From: Vibrio diazotrophicus
GTDB taxonomy: Bacteria > Pseudomonadota > Gammaproteobacteria > Enterobacterales > Vibrionaceae
Direction of reading: 5' to 3'
Length of the DNA: 64,000 nucleotides
Assembly: GCF_038452265.1 (NCBI RefSeq)
Contig: NZ_CP151842.1
Span: 124,001 to 188,000, forward strand
The position numbers and the translations under genes were made by a program. The notes beneath the pieces are model-generated. The model was not told where the DNA came from and searched no databases. It was given only the letters and a program-made list of their open reading frames with translations. Of this stretch, positions 25,686 to 34,512 are shown piece after piece (the stretch's first letter is position 1; the number at the start of each line of letters is the position of its first letter).

Positions 25686-27509
25686 ATGGCTACTCCACAG
25701 ATAGATAAATTAAGAAATATCGCGATCATCGCGCACGTTGACCACGGTAAAACGACTCTTGTTGATAAACTACTCCAACAATCGGGTACGTTAGAATCAC
25801 GCGGTGACATCGAAGAGCGAGTCATGGACTCGAACGATATCGAAAAAGAACGTGGTATTACAATTCTTGCTAAGAACACAGCAATTAACTGGAACGACTA
25901 CCGTATCAACATCGTAGATACTCCGGGACACGCGGACTTCGGCGGTGAAGTTGAACGTATTATGTCAATGGTTGATTGCGTATGTTTGATCGTTGACGCT
26001 GTTGACGGTCCTATGCCACAAACTCGTTTCGTAACGCAAAAAGCGTTTGCTCACGGTTTGAAGCCAATCGTTGTTATCAACAAAATCGACCGTCCAGGTG
26101 CTCGTCCTGATTGGGTAATGGACCAAGTTTTTGACCTATTTGATAACCTAGGTGCAAGTGATGAGCAGCTAGATTTCCAAGTGGTTTACGCTTCAGCTCT
26201 TAACGGTTGGGCGACTCTGGAAGAAGGCGTAACTGGCGAGAACATGGAACCATTGTTCCAAGCTATCGTAGACAACGTAGAACCACCACAAGTTGACCCT
26301 GCTGGCGCATTGCAAATGCAGATCTCTCAGCTTGATTACAGCTCATACGTAGGTGTAATCGGTGTTGGTCGTGTAACTCGCGGTACGGTAAAACCAAACC
26401 AACAAGTAACAGTAGTTGGTGCTGATGGTAAGAAACGTAACGGTAAAGTAGGTACAGTTCTTGGCTACCTAGGTCTACAACGTTCTGAAACTGAGCAAGC
26501 AACTGCTGGTGACATCGTTGCGATCACTGGTCTTGGCGAGCTTAAGATTTCAGATACCATCTGTGACGTGAACACGGTAGAAGCACTTCCACCGCTAAGC
26601 GTTGACGAACCAACGGTAACCATGACTTTCCAAGTAAACACTTCTCCGTTTGCTGGTAAAGAAGGTAAGTTCGTAACTTCACGTAACATTCTTGAGCGTC
26701 TTGAAAAAGAATTGGTTCACAACGTAGCACTACGTGTTGAGCAAACAGACGATCCAGATAAATTCCGTGTTTCTGGCCGTGGTGAGCTTCACCTGTCAAT
26801 TCTTATCGAGAACATGCGTCGTGAAGGTTTTGAGCTTGCTGTATCTCGTCCAGAAGTAATTCTGAAAGAAGAAAATGGTCAGCTAATGGAACCGTTTGAA
26901 ACTGTGACTATCGACGTTCAAGAAGAACACCAAGGCGGTATCATGGAGAAAATCGGTATGCGTAAAGGCGAACTGAAAGACATGTCTCCAGACGGTAAAG
27001 GCCGTGTGCGTCTTGACTTCATGATGCCTTCTCGTGGTCTGATTGGTTTCCAAACAGAGTTTCTAACGCTAACATCTGGTTCAGGTCTTCTTTACCATAC
27101 GTTTGATCATTACGCACCGCACAAAGGCGGCGAAATTGGTCAGCGTGTAAACGGTGTATTGATTTCAAATGCTACTGGTAAAGCATTGACTTATGCGCTA
27201 TTTAACCTTCAAGAGCGTGGTCGTCTATTTACAGAGCACGCTGACGAAGTGTACGAAGGTCAAGTAATTGGTATCCATAACCGTTCAAATGACCTGACAG
27301 TTAACTGTTTGAAAGGTAAACAGCTAACTAACGTACGTGCATCTGGTACTGATGAAGCTCAAGTTCTGACTCCAGCTATCAAGTTTACTCTAGAACAAGC
27401 TCTAGAATTCATTGATGATGATGAACTAGTGGAAGTAACACCAGAGAGCATCCGTATCCGTAAGCGTCACCTAACGGAAAACGATCGTAAACGTGCATCT
27501 CGCGGTTAA
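25686..27509 (+). CDS. typA: Ribosome-associated GTPase TypA/BipA
   Basis: Translational GTPase that helps 50S assembly and stress responses at low temperature. 607 residues. GTPase motifs Ala-His-Val-Asp-His-Gly-Lys-Thr-Thr (G1), Asp-Thr-Pro-Gly-His-Ala-Asp (G3) and Asn-Lys-Ile-Asp (G4) lead, followed by EF-G-like domains II, III and V and the TypA-specific C-terminal domain. The frame is open to 25611, but Met at 25686 (Met-Ala-Thr-Pro-Gln-Ile-Asp-Lys-Leu-Arg) matches the family start. It is divergent from glnA, as in E. coli, and a strong terminator follows. Confidence 0.96.
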   Translation: MATPQIDKLRNIAIIAHVDHGKTTLVDKLLQQSGTLESRGDIEERVMDSNDIEKERGITILAKNTAINWNDYRINIVDTPGHADFGGEVERIMSMVDCVCLIVDAVDGPMPQTRFVTQKAFAHGLKPIVVINKIDRPGARPDWVMDQVFDLFDNLGASDEQLDFQVVYASALNGWATLEEGVTGENMEPLFQAIVDNVEPPQVDPAGALQMQISQLDYSSYVGVIGVGRVTRGTVKPNQQVTVVGADGKKRNGKVGTVLGYLGLQRSETEQATAGDIVAITGLGELKISDTICDVNTVEALPPLSVDEPTVTMTFQVNTSPFAGKEGKFVTSRNILERLEKELVHNVALRVEQTDDPDKFRVSGRGELHLSILIENMRREGFELAVSRPEVILKEENGQLMEPFETVTIDVQEEHQGGIMEKIGMRKGELKDMSPDGKGRVRLDFMMPSRGLIGFQTEFLTLTSGSGLLYHTFDHYAPHKGGEIGQRVNGVLISNATGKALTYALFNLQERGRLFTEHADEVYEGQVIGIHNRSNDLTVNCLKGKQLTNVRASGTDEAQVLTPAIKFTLEQALEFIDDDELVEVTPESIRIRKRHLTENDRKRASRG

Positions 27510-27539
27510 TTAACCCTATTCGGTTAACGTTTTTAAAGG

Positions 27540-27568
27540 CCCCTAGCTGTGTAAGCTAGGGGTTTTTT
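27540..27568 (+). terminator. typA terminator
   Basis: Nine-base stem CCCCTAGCT/AGCTAGGGG with loop gtgta and six T residues. Confidence 0.93.
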
Positions 27569-27593
27569 GTATCTAAATAGTGAGGCATTTATT

Positions 27594-28121
27594 ATGTTTC
27601 CAGTGATTATCACGGGCGGTCCCGGCGCAGGTAAGACAACGCTGATCAACGCTTTGTCAGATAGAGGATTTACAACTTTTCAGGAATCTTCTCGTGATTT
27701 GATTGAGCAGCAAAGCCAGTTAAAAGATGGCATTCTTCCATGGGAAAATATGTCTGGGTTCGCCGCTTTATGTTTTGAAGTTATGAAACAGCAAAAGAGT
27801 AAAGCGAGTGAACATTCCATCGCCTTCTTGGATAGAGCAATACCGGATATATGTGGATATTTGAAAGGTGCTGGAATAGAGCCTGACAAACAGTATTTAT
27901 TGGAAAGCAAGGGATACTTCCGTAAGGTTTTTGTTTGTTGCCCTCACCAAGATATCTATGTTCAGGATGAAATTCGTCCTTATCCTTTTGAGGAGGCTTT
28001 AGATATTCATTACAGGCTGGTGGACATTTATCAACAGTTTGGTTACAGCTGTATTGAAGTTCCGTTTAAGACGGTCAACGAACGAGTTGAATTTGTCTTG
28101 AATAATATTTCAACAACCTGA
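27594..28121 (+). CDS. Small AAA-type P-loop ATPase (AAA_28-like)
   Basis: 175 residues from the Met at 27594; the longer frame from 27567 begins inside the typA terminator and is unlikely. A Walker A motif Gly-Gly-Pro-Gly-Ala-Gly-Lys-Thr-Thr is at the extreme N-terminus, and a Walker B-like Ile-Ala-Phe-Leu-Asp-Arg lies near residue 80. The overall look resembles the predicted ATPase/kinase group AAA_28 (NadR-like P-loop). Substrate unknown. It lies alone between typA and yihY. A nucleotide or nucleoside kinase role is possible but unproven. Confidence 0.82.
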   Translation: MFPVIITGGPGAGKTTLINALSDRGFTTFQESSRDLIEQQSQLKDGILPWENMSGFAALCFEVMKQQKSKASEHSIAFLDRAIPDICGYLKGAGIEPDKQYLLESKGYFRKVFVCCPHQDIYVQDEIRPYPFEEALDIHYRLVDIYQQFGYSCIEVPFKTVNERVEFVLNNISTT

Positions 28122-28259
28122 TCAGGGAACATTGTTTGGTTTATCTATCAAAGTTAACCTTGAACTAAGCAAGTTGAGTTCCACTCTATTAAAATTAGTA
28201 CGTTACAGACATACAAACTCTCACATCGTGAGTTTGTCCGGGTAAAAATAGTCAGGAGA

Positions 28260-29180
28260 GTGCAATTGGACTTACAGCACTCGGTCAAACAAACCTATGC
28301 ATTTGGCCGATATTTAGTTTTAAGAATGAAACATGACCGTGTGAATGTTAACGCAGGGTATCTGGCGTATATCACTTTGCTTTCCATCGTGCCGATGTTC
28401 ACGGTTTCACTCTCTATCATGTCGTCATTTGAGATCTTCTCTAATGTGGGTGAAACTCTGCAAGATTTTGTGATTGAACACTTTGTTCCCGCTGCTGGCT
28501 TAGCGGTACGCACTGCGCTGTCAGAGTTCATTACCAATACGGCGAAAATGACAGCTGTTGGTGGTGTATTTCTGTTTGTGGCTGCTTTAATGCTGATTTC
28601 CAACATAGATAAAAACTTGAACTATATATGGCGGGTGAGAAATAAACGACGTGTCGTTTTTTCTTTTTCTATGTACTGGATGATTTTGACGCTGGGGCCT
28701 CTTCTACTGGGGGCGAGTATCGCGATGACGTCTTATATCACTTCGTTGAAAATTATTGATAGCGAGGCTCTGGTTGGCGTTTACAACCTGTTTTTGCGTT
28801 GGCTGCCGTTCCTGCTTTCTTTTTTCGCTTTTGCTGGCTTGTACTTACTGGTTCCGAATAAAAAGGTCTATATTTATCATTCTCTTGTTGGAGCGCTGGC
28901 CGCTGCCATTCTCTTTGAACTGAGTAAGAAAGCCTTTGCCGCCTATATTACCCATTTCCCCTCATATCAGCTTATTTATGGGGCGTTGGCAGCGATACCC
29001 ATTCTTTTTGTCTGGATATACCTGTGTTGGATGATTGTCTTGATCGGTGCAGAAGTCACGGCAGCTTTGGGTGAGCGTGAGTGCTGGAGTGAGGAAGAAG
29101 ACGTGATAAACTCGAATGCCCTTTCAAAGAGTGACAAGGAAGAGAATTCCAGTGATAGCGTTGATTCAACGAGTAAGTGA
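28260..29180 (+). CDS. yihY: YihY/BrkB-family inner membrane protein
   Basis: Integral membrane protein of the YihY family (once wrongly named RNase BN). 306 residues from a GTG, with about six membrane segments between residues 30 and 265, then a charged Ser/Glu/Asp-rich cytoplasmic tail. Family stretches such as Tyr-Trp-Met-Ile-Leu-Thr-Leu-Gly-Pro-Leu-Leu are present. The AGGAG ribosome site ends one base before the GTG, so the TTG at 28266 (seven bases away) is a better-spaced start. Its 3' end overlaps dtd by 29 bases. The yihY-dtd-fabY order is the same in E. coli. Function unknown. Confidence 0.9.
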   Translation: MQLDLQHSVKQTYAFGRYLVLRMKHDRVNVNAGYLAYITLLSIVPMFTVSLSIMSSFEIFSNVGETLQDFVIEHFVPAAGLAVRTALSEFITNTAKMTAVGGVFLFVAALMLISNIDKNLNYIWRVRNKRRVVFSFSMYWMILTLGPLLLGASIAMTSYITSLKIIDSEALVGVYNLFLRWLPFLLSFFAFAGLYLLVPNKKVYIYHSLVGALAAAILFELSKKAFAAYITHFPSYQLIYGALAAIPILFVWIYLCWMIVLIGAEVTAALGERECWSEEEDVINSNALSKSDKEENSSDSVDSTSK

Positions 29181-29586
29181 GGCTGCAGTACGCGTCGACG
29201 GTGAAGTCGTCGGTGAAATTGAAAAAGGTTTATTGGTATTACTTGGTGTTGAACGTGAAGATGACGAAGCAAAAGCTAAGCGTTTGATGGAGCGCGTGAC
29301 TTCCTACCGAGTATTCGAAGACCAAGCTGGCAAAATGAATTTAAGTGTGAAAGATGTGGGTGGCAGTGTGTTGGTTGTTTCTCAATTCACTCTGCCCGCT
29401 GATACAAAAAAAGGGACGCGAGCGGGGTTTTCTCGTGGTGCTCATCCACAAGATGCAGAGCGTCTGTATAATTACTTTTCTGACTTATGTGAAGAAGTAT
29501 TGCCAACGGAGCGAGGACGCTTTGCGGCAGACATGAAAGTCTCACTGGTCAACGATGGTCCTGTGACATTCTGGTTGCAGGTATAA
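29152..29586 (+). CDS. dtd: D-aminoacyl-tRNA deacylase Dtd
   Basis: Cytosolic proofreading enzyme that removes D-amino acids from mischarged tRNAs. From the GTG at 29152 it is 144 residues, near the E. coli 145, and begins Ile-Ala-Leu-Ile-Gln-Arg-Val after the initiator. The signature Ser-Gln-Phe-Thr-Leu and the C-terminal Gly-Pro-Val-Thr-Phe-Trp-Leu-Gln (cross-subunit Gly-cisPro motif) are both present. A purine-rich AAGGAAGAG lies just before the GTG, inside the end of yihY, so the two are likely translationally coupled. Confidence 0.95.
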   Translation: MIALIQRVSEAAVRVDGEVVGEIEKGLLVLLGVEREDDEAKAKRLMERVTSYRVFEDQAGKMNLSVKDVGGSVLVVSQFTLPADTKKGTRAGFSRGAHPQDAERLYNYFSDLCEEVLPTERGRFAADMKVSLVNDGPVTFWLQV

Positions 29587-29604
29587 TGTTTGGGAACGGA
29601 ATCT

Positions 29605-30534
29605 ATGTTTAAACTTATTACGCCGACTACGGATAATCAGCTCAATAAGTATTACCACTTCCGCTGGCAGATGTTGCGTGAGCCTTGGCGAATGCCTATC
29701 GGCTCAGAGCGCGATGAATATGATCCTATGAGTCATCACCGCATGATTGTTGATAGTAGAGGAAGACCTATCGCAATCGGCCGTTTATACATTACTCCTG
29801 ACAGTGAAGGTCAGATTCGCTATATGGCAGTGAAAGCGAGTCGCCGCAACAAGGGGATGGGCTCACTAGTATTAGTCGCTCTAGAGTCGCTCGCGCGTCA
29901 GGAAGGGGCAAAGCGTCTGGTATGTAATGCTCGTGAGGACGCGATTTCATTTTATGAAAGAAACGACTTTGAACGTCGTGGTGAACTGAGTGATGAGCGA
30001 GGGCCTGTCCGCCATCAACAGATGGTGAAACATCTTGACCCAATGGCGAATGTGTTACGCAAGCCTGAATGGTGTACTGAGCTACAGGAACGTTGGGCGA
30101 CGCAAATTCCGATCAGCGATAAAATGGGCATCAAAATTCAGCAATATACTGGCTATCAGTTTCAATGTTGCGCGCAGATAAACCCGAATCTCAATCCACA
30201 CAATACTATGTTTGCTGGTTCTGCCTTTACGTTGGCAACGCTGACTGGCTGGGGAATGGCGTGGTTGTTGATGCGTGAACGTGGCCTAGAAGGTGATATT
30301 GTGCTGGTAGATAGCAATATTCGCTATCGTCACCCCGTGGTGCATAATCCAGTTGCTTCCACATCCTTAGACGGCATCAGTGGTGACTTGGACCGTTTAG
30401 CGTCTGGCCGTAAAGCCCGAATCGTGGTGAATGTGAACATATCAAGTGGTGATGTTGACGCTGTAGCTTTCGTTGGAACCTACATGCTTATCCCGAACTA
30501 TCAAGAGATCCTAACAAAAGCGGGTGCGAGTTAA
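29605..30534 (+). CDS. fabY: Fused GNAT acetyltransferase / thioesterase (YiiD/FabY-like)
   Basis: 309 residues from Met at 29605 (the frame is also open from a TTG at 29590). N-terminal GNAT domain (about 1-150) with the acetyl-CoA loop Arg-Arg-Asn-Lys-Gly-Met-Gly. The C-terminal half (about 155-309) looks like a hot-dog thioesterase with Asn-Pro-His-Asn-Thr-Met-Phe-Ala-Gly. The E. coli counterpart YiiD has been linked to initiation of fatty acid synthesis. It follows dtd after 18 bases and is convergent with the AsmA gene, only 9 bases away. Confidence 0.88.
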   Translation: MFKLITPTTDNQLNKYYHFRWQMLREPWRMPIGSERDEYDPMSHHRMIVDSRGRPIAIGRLYITPDSEGQIRYMAVKASRRNKGMGSLVLVALESLARQEGAKRLVCNAREDAISFYERNDFERRGELSDERGPVRHQQMVKHLDPMANVLRKPEWCTELQERWATQIPISDKMGIKIQQYTGYQFQCCAQINPNLNPHNTMFAGSAFTLATLTGWGMAWLLMRERGLEGDIVLVDSNIRYRHPVVHNPVASTSLDGISGDLDRLASGRKARIVVNVNISSGDVDAVAFVGTYMLIPNYQEILTKAGAS

Positions 30535-30543
30535 CGCCGCGCT

Positions 30544-32421
30544 TTAGTTGGGGCAAGGCAGCCGTTGTTGTGTATTTCTGATCAAATCGTAGCTGACTTT
30601 CTCACATCCCTGAGTTACATCAATGCTAAATTGCCCTTCTTGAGGTGAAACCAAATCAAGTTGGGCAACAATATCTGCTTTCAGACCAAATCCTTTCAAC
30701 GGCGTTTTCGCGAGGCTGATACGGCCTCTGTCGGCAATCAATTTAAGGTTATCAACGTCAAACGGCTGAACAACCAGTGAGTCTGGAGTTTTCAGAACGA
30801 TAATGCCGTCACGCATGCTACCATTCAGTTCCCCAGTGATAGAGTGGGAAAGCATGGAATAGTCACCTGCCAACCCTTCAGCATTGATGTCAAACTCAGT
30901 AATTGCGTCGATTTTTACTGGCAGTTGGACGAAGTGGTTTATTACAGGAAATGGCAGACCATCAGCATGCGCCGTCAAAGACCAAGGTGCGCTGGGCTGA
31001 GTGAAATCCCAATTAGCGTTTGCTTCTAGATAACCTTTTTCAAGCGGGATAAAGGCTCTGTCGAGTTGCCAGTTACCTTTGTTACTGTGCATTTCAATGA
31101 CCCCTTGAGTGCTGATTAGCTCTCCGACACTTGCACTGTTAGCGCTGACAGATAGTTTTCCGTCCCACAAGCCCCACTGAGCGTTTTTAACCAGATGAGT
31201 ATTTGTTCCTTCAATGGTTAATCCGGACAGTTGCCAGAAAGGTTTGCTGATAAGCTGAATCAGTTGCAGATTATTGATAGCCAAGTTATCTATGGCAAGC
31301 TCATTGAGCTGTGGCCATTGTTCTGGTACCCAAGCTAAATCTTGCTGTGTTTCAGCAAACCATTTAATGCCTCTCGCATTAAGCTGTTTCAAGTGGATAC
31401 TGGTTGGTGTCACGGTGCCTGATAACTGAACACTACCTTGTAAAACTTCGGTTGAAAAATCGCTGATCGAAATGGTTTGGTCAGAAAAATCGAGTTTGAT
31501 ACTTGGTTCGACCCATTGTAGGCCTTTCCATGAAATCGAGTCCGCGTTTAATGATAAGTAACCTTTATCTTGTTGCCAGACAGATTGAGTGAGAGAGAAG
31601 TTCTCTAACGAAGCGGCAGTGTTTTCAAGTTCAAAGCCAGCGACCGTGATCTGACTGTTAAGAATATCCAGACTGTTGATATGTGTGATGTATTTGATCG
31701 CTTGTTGCCACAGTTTATCTGCCGTGCTGCTTAATGATTCTGGTAGCTTTAAGTGGCTGACGGTGGTGTTAATCAATGACCATCCCGAATCAAACTGTTC
31801 AGCTTGACCTGAAAAATCCGCGCCTCGCCATTTAAATGATGCGCCATAAACTGTGCTGTCATTCGCTTTGTAATCTGCATCAATCAAAACTTTGTCGAAA
31901 GCTTCACCATCCCAATAAAACTGATCTGCGGAAAGCTGAAGTTCACCATAAGGCAGTAGCTGTTCGTTGTCTTTCCATTGAGGGTGCTTCACCTGAAGAT
32001 TGACTCCTCGGGCAATTAGCCCTTGATGCGAGAAGTCCACATTGTGCAGAGCAAGTTGGTTCAACTGTAAGTTTTGAAGGAAGTCTGAAGACGGCAGACC
32101 TTGAGAAAAGTTCGCACCATCGAGCAACAAACTATCAATGACGAGCTTGTCTTTTTTGATCAGCTTTTCGTTTAGCCAGATATCAACTTTGGAAAAAGAG
32201 AGTGGTTGTTCTTTCGTCTCAATACTGACGTTGTGTAAGGTGAAGTGAGCTGGATATGCGTAATCGAGCTCAGAAAATGAGAGCTTGTCCGGCCATAACT
32301 GTTGAGTTAACCATTGCGCTGAAGGGGTGAAATAGCGGGTGTGCATAACACCAAATACCACCAACGTTAACGTAAGTAGTAAGGCTATAACTCCAATCCC
32401 TAGTGCTAACAGCTTTTTCAT
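30544..32421 (-). CDS. AsmA-family membrane-anchored protein
   Basis: 625 residues with one N-terminal membrane segment (about 5-27), then a long periplasmic beta-rich region. AsmA-family proteins form bridge-like lipid-transfer structures or affect outer-membrane assembly. The repeating pattern of short beta-type segments and the C-terminal AsmA_2-like region (about 480-600) support the family. It has no catalytic motif. Its start is preceded by a gap holding the pckA terminator, so it is probably transcribed on its own. Which AsmA subfamily it belongs to I cannot say. Confidence 0.8.
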   Translation of the reverse strand: MKKLLALGIGVIALLLTLTLVVFGVMHTRYFTPSAQWLTQQLWPDKLSFSELDYAYPAHFTLHNVSIETKEQPLSFSKVDIWLNEKLIKKDKLVIDSLLLDGANFSQGLPSSDFLQNLQLNQLALHNVDFSHQGLIARGVNLQVKHPQWKDNEQLLPYGELQLSADQFYWDGEAFDKVLIDADYKANDSTVYGASFKWRGADFSGQAEQFDSGWSLINTTVSHLKLPESLSSTADKLWQQAIKYITHINSLDILNSQITVAGFELENTAASLENFSLTQSVWQQDKGYLSLNADSISWKGLQWVEPSIKLDFSDQTISISDFSTEVLQGSVQLSGTVTPTSIHLKQLNARGIKWFAETQQDLAWVPEQWPQLNELAIDNLAINNLQLIQLISKPFWQLSGLTIEGTNTHLVKNAQWGLWDGKLSVSANSASVGELISTQGVIEMHSNKGNWQLDRAFIPLEKGYLEANANWDFTQPSAPWSLTAHADGLPFPVINHFVQLPVKIDAITEFDINAEGLAGDYSMLSHSITGELNGSMRDGIIVLKTPDSLVVQPFDVDNLKLIADRGRISLAKTPLKGFGLKADIVAQLDLVSPQEGQFSIDVTQGCEKVSYDLIRNTQQRLPCPN

Positions 32422-32482
32422 GGTTTGTATCGGCTAAACGGAACAAGCTAACAGCTTTGATCAAATATCGATTCGCTTCAAC

Positions 32483-32508
32483 AAAAAAGCCCCTAAAAAT
32501 AGGGGCTT
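32483..32508 (-). terminator. pckA terminator
   Basis: Nine-base stem AAGCCCCTA/TAGGGGCTT with loop aaaa. Leftward it is followed by a T-run. Confidence 0.9.
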
Positions 32509-32545
32509 GCTAAGTTTTTAAACGTCAAATGCTGAGGTGACCGTT

Positions 32546-34174
32546 TTAGTCTAGTTGCGGACCCGCTGCGACTAGTGATTTACCTTCTGCATTGTCTGTG
32601 TACTTATCGAAGTTGTTGATGAAGCGAGTAGCAAGATCTTTTGCTTTGCTTTCCCATTGTAGAGGGTCAACGTAAGTATCTCGTGGATCTAAAATTGAAG
32701 GATCAACGCCAGGCAGTGCGGTTGGAATTTCTAAATTAAAAATCGGCACATGTTTAGTTTCTGCCTCTTCAATAGAACCATCCAAAATAGCATCAATGAT
32801 GCCGCGAGTATCTTGAATTGAGATACGTTTGCCTGAACCGTTCCAACCTGTATTCACGAGGTAAGCTTCAGCGCCTACTGCTTCCATACGTTTTACCAGT
32901 ACTTCTGCATACTTAGTTGGGTGTAGCGTTAGGAACGCCGCGCCGAAACAAGCAGAGAACGTTGGTGTTGGTTCGGTAATACCACGTTCAGTACCTGCTA
33001 GTTTCGCAGTGAAGCCTGACAAGAAGTGGTATTTGGTTTGTTCTGGAGTCAATTTAGATACAGGTGGTAGTACACCGAACGCATCCGCTGACAAGAAGAT
33101 AACTTTATTCGCGTGGCCGCCTTTTGAAACTGGTTTAACGATGTTATCAATATGATAGATAGGGTAAGAAACACGAGTATTTTCGGTTTTCGAACCGTCA
33201 TCAAAGTCGATAGAGCCATCGGCACGAACCGTCACGTTTTCTAGTAGAGCGTCACGACGAATTGCGTTGTAGATATCTGGTTCTGCTTCTTTAGAAAGCT
33301 TGATAGTTTTCGCGTAGCAGCCGCCTTCGAAGTTGAAGACACCGTCATCATCCCAGCCGTGTTCGTCATCACCAATCAATGCACGTTTAGGGTCGGTAGA
33401 AAGCGTGGTTTTACCTGTGCCAGATAGACCAAAGAAAATCGCTACGTCGCCATCTTTACCCATGTTCGCAGAACAGTGCATAGACGCGATGCCTTGAAGA
33501 GGAAGGAAATAATTCATCATTGCGAACATACCTTTCTTCATCTCACCGCCGTACCAAGTACCGCCGATAAGTTGCATTTTTTCAGTCAGGTTAAACACAG
33601 TGAAGTTTTCAGAGTTCAGACCATGTTCTTGCCATTTGGTGTTGGTGCACTTAGCACCATTCATGACAACGAAATCAGGTTTGAAGTTCGCTAATTCTTC
33701 ATCGCTTGGGCGGATGAACATGTTTTTCACGAAGTGTGCTTGCCAAGCTACTTCAGTAATAAAGCGCACACATAAACGCGTATCAGCGTTAGCGCCACAA
33801 TAACCGTCAAATACGAACAGACGTTTGCCAGAAAGCTGTTGGTTTACTTGAGCTTTCAAGTCATTCCAAATTTCTTGGCTGATTGGTTTGTTATCGTTTT
33901 TCGCTTGTTCTGATGTCCACCATAGCGTGTCACGCGTGGTGTCATCTTTAACGATAAACTTATCTTTAGGTGAACGACCAGTAAAGATACCAGTGTCTAC
34001 TGCGACTGCTCCCAGTTCAGTAACTACGCCTTTCTCGTAGCCTTCTAAATCTGAGCGTGTTTCTTCAGCGAATAACGTTTCATAACTTGGGTTGTGTATG
34101 ACTTCAGTTACGTTGGTAATTCCGTATTGGGTTAGGTCTAATTGTGCAGCCTTTGTATGTTCCATAACGGTCAT
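32546..34174 (-). CDS. pckA: Phosphoenolpyruvate carboxykinase (ATP)
   Basis: Gluconeogenic enzyme that turns oxaloacetate and ATP into PEP, CO2 and ADP. 542 residues, near the E. coli 540. Visible: Gly-Arg-Ser-Pro-Lys-Asp-Lys substrate motif, Asn-Tyr-Phe-Leu-Pro-Leu-Gln, the kinase loop Gly-Leu-Ser-Gly-Thr-Gly-Lys-Thr-Thr-Leu-Ser, and Asp-Asp-Glu-His-Gly-Trp. AAGGAG lies nine bases before the start. It is monocistronic between two terminators. Confidence 0.97.
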   Translation of the reverse strand: MTVMEHTKAAQLDLTQYGITNVTEVIHNPSYETLFAEETRSDLEGYEKGVVTELGAVAVDTGIFTGRSPKDKFIVKDDTTRDTLWWTSEQAKNDNKPISQEIWNDLKAQVNQQLSGKRLFVFDGYCGANADTRLCVRFITEVAWQAHFVKNMFIRPSDEELANFKPDFVVMNGAKCTNTKWQEHGLNSENFTVFNLTEKMQLIGGTWYGGEMKKGMFAMMNYFLPLQGIASMHCSANMGKDGDVAIFFGLSGTGKTTLSTDPKRALIGDDEHGWDDDGVFNFEGGCYAKTIKLSKEAEPDIYNAIRRDALLENVTVRADGSIDFDDGSKTENTRVSYPIYHIDNIVKPVSKGGHANKVIFLSADAFGVLPPVSKLTPEQTKYHFLSGFTAKLAGTERGITEPTPTFSACFGAAFLTLHPTKYAEVLVKRMEAVGAEAYLVNTGWNGSGKRISIQDTRGIIDAILDGSIEEAETKHVPIFNLEIPTALPGVDPSILDPRDTYVDPLQWESKAKDLATRFINNFDKYTDNAEGKSLVAAGPQLD

Positions 34175-34450
34175 AGGTGCTCCTTATAAGGATTTTTGTA
34201 GGGATTTTGTAATAATGTTTTTAATTGTTATCTGCTAACCATGCTATCAACGGGCTGGGGGGAAAACAGGGAGATAGTTCAAAAAATACCCACTTATTTC
34301 CTATGGTTTTAGGTAACTCGTCACATATCTTAGCCAGAGTATTTTATCTTGTAGTTGGCAAGAGATACCAGAGGAAATCGTTAATAATTTTTAGAAATTA
34401 AGTATGCTGTACGGCGTTTGCGAGCCTTGATTTTATTGGGTTTTGATCAC
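34175..34450. other. pckA upstream region
   Basis: About 280 bases with no gene. It must carry the pckA promoter. A TTTTGATCACAAAA sequence at about 34440-34453 resembles half of a CRP site but has the wrong spacing, so I do not call an operator. Confidence 0.45.
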
Positions 34451-34475
34451 AAAAAAAGCCAGCGTTAGGCTGGCT
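34451..34475 (-). terminator. hslO terminator
   Basis: Stem AGCCAGC/GCTGGCT with a five-base loop. A T-run follows in the leftward direction. Confidence 0.9.
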
Positions 34476-34512
34476 CTTGCGGGAGAATGATGTGCTTGTT
34501 AATCCTAGTGAA

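Noticed and set aside
34440..34453. CRP-like TTTTGATCACAAAA near pckA
   Set aside because: The spacing between half-sites is wrong for CRP, and it lies by the hslO terminator, far from the pckA start.
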